A program made the translations under genes and the position numbers. The notes beneath the pieces are model-generated. The model ran no database searches, was not told the DNA's origin, and was given only the letters and a program-made list of their open reading frames with translations. Source: Micromonosporaceae bacterium KJ-029 (lineage in GTDB: Bacteria > Actinomycetota > Actinomycetes > Mycobacteriales > Micromonosporaceae). Taken from it: a stretch of 64,000 bases of DNA. The first letter of the stretch is position 1. Every line of letters begins with the position of its first letter. The DNA lies in the NCBI GenBank assembly GCA_005402585.1, contig BIFP01000035.1, positions 124,001 to 188,000 on the forward strand, in the 5' to 3' direction. Positions 59,158-64,000 of the stretch are shown here, one piece after another.

Positions 59158-61062
59158 TCAGAAGCCCAGCGCGTCCCTACCCCCGACCACCGGAAGCACC
59201 AGCGTGCTGCCATTCAGGTACACGGTGACCTCGCTGCCGACGGCGCCCGCGTCGCGCGCCGGCCGGTTCGACGTCGGGTTCGCGTTGTAGTTGCCGGTGA
59301 TGACGACGCCGATCCGGTGCCCTGCCGGAATGATGTGCTCAGAGGGGAGCGTCGTCCAGCGCACGTTGTACTTTTGGCCAGGAATCAGTGCCTGGCTCCG
59401 CCGCAGGTCGGCGGAGTTCTTGGCATCGATGTGGCCCCAGGCCAGAACCCGCTCGGGCGTGATCGCGACGCTCGCCTCCATCGGCTCGGCGCACCCGGTC
59501 CGGCTGACCAGGTCCTCGGGCTCGCAGGACTCATGGATCACCTCCAGCGGTTCCTTGCCCGCCACGGTGACGGTCGGGCCGGCGCCGTAGTCGACGAGGA
59601 GGGCCGAGAGCAGCGAGGTCTCGGCCGTCGTCGACATCCGGACGGCCACCTTGGGCGTGCCGGAGAGACGCAGGTCCTTCGTGAGCGGCGGGGTCACGTA
59701 GGCGAGCCGGCCGGACTTGGCCTGCTGGGCGTCGCCGATCTTGACGGCCTGCGACTCGATCTGGTCGACGAAGCTCTGCCGGGGGTTACCGCCGGCGTTG
59801 TCGAACGACAGCGTTCCCGCCACGTCGGCCGTGGCCGGGCCGAAGCGCAGGCTGACGTCCTTGACGTTGGCGTCCGGCCAGGTCGAGTGGGTCTCCCAGG
59901 TGCCGTCGGGCCGCTGGATGTCCGCCATCGGCTCGTTCATGATTCCGTTCGGAATGTCGTGCAGCCAGTGGTCCATCCACTTGTGCATGACCCGCTGCCA
60001 CTCCGCCAGCCGGACGCTGGTCGGGTTGACGTGTGCGCCCCGGTGGATCCAGATCTTACGCGGCATCTGGCGCTTCTCGACCTCGCGCCACAGGTCGGCG
60101 AAGTGCATGGTCTTGACGTTGTAGTCGGTGAGGCCGTGCACCATGAACACCGACGTGTTGACCGTCTTGATCTTGTTGGCGTCCGGCAGGTAGCTCCGCT
60201 CCTGCCAGAACGGCGTGAAGTTGGAGGCGCTGGCCACCTCGGCGTCGCCGACCGCGGTGATGACGGACTCACAGGCCGGTGCCGACGCGGCGCCGGGCAG
60301 CACCCGGCCGACCGAGACGTAGTCCGCGAGCCACTCGGTGTACCTGTGGTTGACGTTCTCGCTCCAACTCGACCAGGCGATGCCCTGGTCGTTCACGTAC
60401 TTGTACCAGCTGGAGATCGCGGCGATCGGCACCACCGTCCGCAGGCCGGGGACGCCCTGCGTGGCGACCGCGTTGGGCAGCGTGCCGACGTACGAGACAC
60501 CCTGCATGCCCACGTTGCCGGTGCTCCAGTCGGCGACCGCCGCGCGTCCGTCGTGGTAGAAGCCAGGAGCGCGACCGTTGAGCCAGTCGACCACCGCCTT
60601 GATGCTGATCGTGTCCTCGACGCCGCCAGTGGTTGGGCAACCGAACGACCGCGAGGTGCCCTGCATCTCGACCTGGACTACGGCATAGCCGCGGGGGACG
60701 AAGTACTCGTCCCACCAGCCGGCGAAGCCGCGCGTCCGGTCCGGTAGGGGATCACCGGGATCCCGGCCGTAGTACGGGCTGGCCTCCATGATGGTCGGCA
60801 CGCGCAGACCGGCTTCGGTCTCCGCCGGCCGGATGACGTCGACCGCGATCAGGTCCCGACGGCCGTCGCCGTCGCTGTCCATCGGCGCTTCGACGTAGAC
60901 CACTTCCTGAATCGCGTCGCCGTACGAGAAGACCGGCTGGGTGACACCGTTCTCGATCACGATCCCGGGGGCATCCGCCGTGGCGCCCGCCACCGCGGGC
61001 ACCCCCATGACTGCCACCCCGACGACCGTTCCGACGGCGATCAATCGCCGTGCAATTCCCAT
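59158..61062 (-). CDS. Second secreted S15 (Xaa-Pro dipeptidyl-peptidase-like) hydrolase
   Basis: A 634-residue exported protein. The ATG at 61062 follows GGAGG 7 nt upstream. Signal peptide MGIARRLIAVGTVVGVAVMG to AGATA. The nucleophile elbow GMQGVSYVG (Ser near residue 195), a VHGLTDYNV block with Asp, and the HRGAHVNP His complete the triad pattern. C-terminal PepX_C-like beta-domain (about 390-630). It parallels the S15 enzyme at 1-3 kb in length and order of motifs. Likely releases Xaa-Pro dipeptides. Confidence 0.85.
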   Translation of the reverse strand: MGIARRLIAVGTVVGVAVMGVPAVAGATADAPGIVIENGVTQPVFSYGDAIQEVVYVEAPMDSDGDGRRDLIAVDVIRPAETEAGLRVPTIMEASPYYGRDPGDPLPDRTRGFAGWWDEYFVPRGYAVVQVEMQGTSRSFGCPTTGGVEDTISIKAVVDWLNGRAPGFYHDGRAAVADWSTGNVGMQGVSYVGTLPNAVATQGVPGLRTVVPIAAISSWYKYVNDQGIAWSSWSENVNHRYTEWLADYVSVGRVLPGAASAPACESVITAVGDAEVASASNFTPFWQERSYLPDANKIKTVNTSVFMVHGLTDYNVKTMHFADLWREVEKRQMPRKIWIHRGAHVNPTSVRLAEWQRVMHKWMDHWLHDIPNGIMNEPMADIQRPDGTWETHSTWPDANVKDVSLRFGPATADVAGTLSFDNAGGNPRQSFVDQIESQAVKIGDAQQAKSGRLAYVTPPLTKDLRLSGTPKVAVRMSTTAETSLLSALLVDYGAGPTVTVAGKEPLEVIHESCEPEDLVSRTGCAEPMEASVAITPERVLAWGHIDAKNSADLRRSQALIPGQKYNVRWTTLPSEHIIPAGHRIGVVITGNYNANPTSNRPARDAGAVGSEVTVYLNGSTLVLPVVGGRDALGF

Positions 61063-61251
61063 GTCTCCACCTCCGCCTGCTCCCAGCAAGATCCGGTGGA
61101 GAAATCCTCATCTATATTTATCGGCATGGTCAACGGCCGATTGTAGCGGGAACACTCCTATCTGTTACGACACCTGCCGGACCCGCGAGCCAGCATCTGT
61201 CGGCTCAATTGGTCGGCCCGGGCCGTCACAGGAGATCCCTACACTCCGGGC

Positions 61252-61884
61252 ATGACCGACGCTTACACCGTCTTCTGGCCGCAGGATCGTTGCGCCGCCG
61301 CGACCTCAGTGGTCGCCGAAGGGCTGCCCCTGCAGGTGCTCTTCGGTGGCCCACACCTGTCGCTGCCCAGTTTCGTACGCGCGAAGGTCAGCGCCGGCGA
61401 TCTCGTCTACCCCGTCGGCGTGCACAGCCAAAAGCTGTACGTGCTGGGACGGATGCGCGTCATGGAAGTGGTCGCGTTCACCCCCGAGGACCACGACCAC
61501 GGCCAGCTCTACCGTCACCTCGACCGCTTTCCGCAGTGGCGATTCCTGACCGGCAGCTGCATGAACGAGGTAGTTCTGGGTGAGAACGGCACGGGCCTGC
61601 GTCTCGACGCCGCCATGCCGCCCCAGGTGCTACGGGGGTTGACCTACCGTTCGCAGCGCGCCACGCGGACGGTCAAGCACGTCACTGAGGACGGCAAGCT
61701 GACCCGCTCCCTGGGCGTCCAGGGCATCTACCGACTGGCCGCCCACTGCGTGGAGGACCTTGACGCCGTCCTGGCCCAGCCGTCGAACGAGACGAGTTCG
61801 GCCTTCGGGAGGACGGCTCGTACGCCGGCCACCACGCTGGCACAGACCGACGCCCTGTTCTGGCAGTCATTCCGCAATGCCTGA
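61252..61884 (+). CDS. Protein of unknown function
   Basis: A 210-residue soluble protein, not recognised. A PUA/EVE-like beta pattern may be present in the first half (KVSAGDLVYPVGVHSQKLY, VLGRMRVMEVV), but the match is weak. The C-terminal part is helical. ATG at 61252. It is followed by two other unrecognised genes in the same direction. Confidence 0.6.
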   Translation: MTDAYTVFWPQDRCAAATSVVAEGLPLQVLFGGPHLSLPSFVRAKVSAGDLVYPVGVHSQKLYVLGRMRVMEVVAFTPEDHDHGQLYRHLDRFPQWRFLTGSCMNEVVLGENGTGLRLDAAMPPQVLRGLTYRSQRATRTVKHVTEDGKLTRSLGVQGIYRLAAHCVEDLDAVLAQPSNETSSAFGRTARTPATTLAQTDALFWQSFRNA

Positions 61885-61950
61885 GTGCGCCAACAACGAG
61901 CGCGCTCTGGCCGTCAATGTCTGCGTGATCAGGTGCAGTACCGTCGTGCC

Positions 61951-62967
61951 GTGCATTTCGTGTATCGCTCGCACTATGAGGGCCGGCTGAGCAAGCGGAT
62001 CCGGCGGCTGCCGGACGAGACCGTGCTGGATTGGTTCCGGCGCGGCTGGGACTGCGACGATCCGGAGTCCTGGGTCGAGAACGAGCTGGGCGTCGACGTC
62101 TACGGCCTCGACTCGATCTTCGAAGCGGCGCGCGAGCACGGCCTGCCCAGGCCGGCAAGCACCAACGAGCTGCGCGAACTCCTGCACGAGCACCTGTACG
62201 TCGAAGGTGACGAGGACTCGATCCGGCTCGACGATCACAGCCTCCGGGTACGGACCGACGACGACGAGGTGGAGCTGGCCTACTTCTTCCTCGACGACGA
62301 GGTGGTCGCGAGCGCCCCCGGCCGGTTGGCGTACCTGTTCCAGTCGTGGCCGCTGCCCGGTGGGGATGGCGGGCGGGCACCGTTCGCCGCCGAGGTGCCG
62401 GTGGCGGTCGCTGCGCCCGCCGGCAGCGATGCCGCCAACACGTACGCGGTGTTCCTCACGTTCTACGACGGCGAAAGCCTTGCCCGCACCCAGCCGCTGG
62501 TGTTCCCGGGGGTCGGGCTGCCGGACCTGGCCGGGCATCTCCGGACCGTGGACCTCGACGGCGCTGCGGAATGGCCAGAGGAACTGCTCGTTCTGCGCGC
62601 ACTTGTCGCGCCCGGAGAGGACGCCGTCGGGCCGGCGCTGGAGCGCTGCAACCGCTGGCCCGGCTTCAACCTCAACGCCGAGCCGTGGCCGGATCTGCCC
62701 AACGACCACGACACCGCCCACCGTCAGGCCATGGAGCTGCTAACGGCCGGCCAGTACGTCGACGGCCGGCGCCCCGACGCGTCGCACATCGAGGTCGGCG
62801 AGCATCTCGCCCAGGTCAGCATGCACTGTAGTGAGTCGTTCGGATACCAGCAGTGGTTCCTGTTCGACACCGGATGGGCCGCCGCCCACCCCGAGCTGGC
62901 CCAGTCACTGCTGCGCTACGGCAACCACTGGGATCCACTGGAGGACTGGAAGGCACCCGGCGCATGA
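61951..62967 (+). CDS. Protein of unknown function
   Basis: The 338-residue protein (GTG at 61951, VHFVYRSHYEG) is acidic, soluble and not recognised. It begins with a RLSKRIRRLPDETVLDWFRR region and ends with YQQWFLFDTGWAAAHPELAQ. The stop overlaps the next gene by 4 bp, so the two act as an operon. Confidence 0.65.
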   Translation: MHFVYRSHYEGRLSKRIRRLPDETVLDWFRRGWDCDDPESWVENELGVDVYGLDSIFEAAREHGLPRPASTNELRELLHEHLYVEGDEDSIRLDDHSLRVRTDDDEVELAYFFLDDEVVASAPGRLAYLFQSWPLPGGDGGRAPFAAEVPVAVAAPAGSDAANTYAVFLTFYDGESLARTQPLVFPGVGLPDLAGHLRTVDLDGAAEWPEELLVLRALVAPGEDAVGPALERCNRWPGFNLNAEPWPDLPNDHDTAHRQAMELLTAGQYVDGRRPDASHIEVGEHLAQVSMHCSESFGYQQWFLFDTGWAAAHPELAQSLLRYGNHWDPLEDWKAPGA

Positions 62968-63392
62968 CGTTCTGGGTCCATTACCTGGTCCCGCCCGGCG
63001 CAGCCGGCGACGGAATGCCCGTGCCCACCGGGGATGAGATCCTCGGGTTCGCGCAGGCGGTCGATCTCGGCCCGACCGACCGGATCGTCGAGTTCTCCAT
63101 CCTCGCGGCCGGCGACGGATACGAGATCACCACGGACATCGACTGCACGTCACTGCTGCGCGGACGGGCCGAGGAGGTCGCCGCCGCCCGGGCCGTGGAC
63201 GCCTGGGTGCTCGATCTCGCCTCCCGCGCTGTCCGGATCCACGAGCTGCTGTTGCACCGTTGGTACGAGGTCTGTTCGGAGTCCCATCGGTCGTCGATCG
63301 AGGCGATGGAACGATGGCTGACAGCGCACGACCCGGCGGGAGATTACTGGGCAGCGCTCGGCACGGCGGCCAGGCCCCGCACCAGGACGTGA
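62964..63392 (+). CDS. Protein of unknown function
   Basis: A 142-residue protein overlapping the preceding gene by 4 bp. It opens MTFWVHYLVPPGAAGDGMPV and has an Asp/Glu-rich centre; no signal peptide or membrane helix. Family not recognised. Confidence 0.65.
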   Translation: MTFWVHYLVPPGAAGDGMPVPTGDEILGFAQAVDLGPTDRIVEFSILAAGDGYEITTDIDCTSLLRGRAEEVAAARAVDAWVLDLASRAVRIHELLLHRWYEVCSESHRSSIEAMERWLTAHDPAGDYWAALGTAARPRTRT

Positions 63393-63416
63393 CCAGGGCG
63401 CTCCCCCGGCGGATCG

Positions 63417-63875
63417 TCAGGGGAGGTCGAGGACACCGACGGTCTGGCCACCGCTGCGTTCACCGGTGGGCCGGAAGCCCAGCCTGAGGTAGAAGCCCTC
63501 CGGCCCGCCGGGGCGAGGCTCCCAGGTGACATAGGCCCGGGTGCCGCCGTCGGCACGGATCTGCCGGCAGACAGCTTCGACCGCATACCGGCCGTAGCCG
63601 CGTCCCTGGGCGTCGGCCGCGATGTTCAGCCGCCAGAGCCCAGAGCGCAGGTCGGCGGGATCGCGGTCGGGATCCCATGGAATGTTCAGGAAGGCCATGA
63701 GGAAGCCGACCAGCCGATCGCCGTCGTAGATCAGCCTCGGCCAGGCGTGGTCGGGGAAGACGTACGCCTCGGCGAGCGACTTGACCACGGGAGCGACCAG
63801 GTCCTCCTGGTCGGGGCGCACGGACAGCGCGAGTGCCGCCTCGTAGTTCTCCGGGGTGATCCTCTCCAACCGCAC
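63417..63875 (-). CDS. GNAT-family N-acetyltransferase
   Basis: The 152-residue protein has the GNAT acetyl-CoA loop (Q/R-x-x-G-x-G/A): ADAQGRGYGRYAVEAVCRQI near residue 90, preceded by LWRLNIAADA, and the C-terminal FYLRLGFRPTGE motif. N-terminal MRLERITPENYEAALAL is typical of a small acetyltransferase. Substrate unknown. Confidence 0.9.
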   Translation of the reverse strand: MRLERITPENYEAALALSVRPDQEDLVAPVVKSLAEAYVFPDHAWPRLIYDGDRLVGFLMAFLNIPWDPDRDPADLRSGLWRLNIAADAQGRGYGRYAVEAVCRQIRADGGTRAYVTWEPRPGGPEGFYLRLGFRPTGERSGGQTVGVLDLP

Positions 63876-63887
63876 GGGCGGACCATA

Positions 63888-63921
63888 GCGGGGTGCTCGG
63901 CATTGCGGCCGAGCACCCCGC
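63888..63921 (-). terminator. Hairpin upstream of the GNAT gene
   Basis: GCGGGGTGCTCGG (63888-63900) pairs with CCGAGCACCCCGC (63909-63921), 13 bp with an 8-nt loop, just upstream of the GNAT start. On the minus strand it would end a gene lying to the right. Confidence 0.45.
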
Positions 63922-63938
63922 CGTCTCTCGGTTCACTG

Positions 63939-64000
63939 CTACTTGGCGGCCCTGATCGGTTGGGTTTCCTTTGACTGGGCGACGCCCGGGACGGTGTTCG
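63939..64000 (-). CDS. Possible C-terminus of a gene continuing beyond the window
   Basis: The last 20 minus-strand codons read a plausible C-terminal end (TVPGVAQSKETQPIRAAK) to a stop at 63939. It is followed by the hairpin at 63888-63921. Too short to name. Confidence 0.35.
   Translation of the reverse strand, partial: NTVPGVAQSKETQPIRAAK

Noticed and set aside
1..64000. rRNA, tRNA genes, transposase genes or prophage
   Set aside because: I saw no tRNA cloverleaf, rRNA sequence, complete transposase or phage structural gene on either strand; tRNA absence was not checked computationally.

Overview
The window is high-GC DNA with GTG starts, strong GGAGG-type ribosome sites and many 4-bp ATGA/GTGA gene overlaps. 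Gene content (bc1 cytochromes of the QcrCAB type, a GerW sporulation protein, an AfsR-like NB-ARC/TPR regulator, DUF574 methyltransferase, many secreted S15/trypsin-like enzymes) points to a filamentous actinomycete. A member of the Micromonosporaceae is my best guess, by inference only.

Layout. 1-3.1 kb: two secreted peptidases on the minus strand (M64, partial; S15). 3.3-18.9 kb: a compact specialised-metabolite locus. It has a minus operon PCP - P450 - condensation homologue with an X-domain-like HRxxxDE motif - stand-alone adenylation domain whose pocket resembles histidine domains. On the plus strand are an MFS exporter, two near-identical 12-residue mini-peptide ORFs with strong ribosome sites, and a second stand-alone condensation protein. 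A two-gene ABC exporter runs on the minus strand, and an XRE-NB-ARC-TPR regulator, another MFS and a winged-helix regulator follow. Direct repeats of CCGAAC with a 10-bp period lie, in the same relative orientation, ahead of the three biosynthetic/transport units and look like one regulator's operators. This is the most novel part of the window.

18.9-36.8 kb: mixed accessory and housekeeping genes: serine protease, DUF2690 protein, NAD kinase, TetR next to a truncated reductase, two pentapeptide-repeat proteins, PadR plus membrane partner, methyltransferase, class III aminotransferase, a MITE-like hairpin beside gene debris, winged-helix and WYL regulators, Fur-KatG.

36.9-50.4 kb: a respiratory island. 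One minus-strand operon encodes caa3-type oxidase (ctaC-ctaD-ctaE-membrane protein-ctaG), a monohaem lipoprotein and the bc1 complex (qcrC-qcrA-qcrB). The divergent plus-strand operon encodes System I cytochrome c maturation proteins CcmC, E, F, G and H(I). The minus operon contains two 84-nt mini-ORFs that bridge genes and look like copies of one repeat.

50.5-64 kb: GerW, a DUF427 protein, a 1312-residue secreted multidomain sugar-dehydrogenase-like protein with a LacI-type operator upstream, cysteine-free ribosomal protein L36, YceI, a second S15 peptidase, three unrecognised proteins and a GNAT acetyltransferase.

Product names rest on motifs read by eye; no database search was run.
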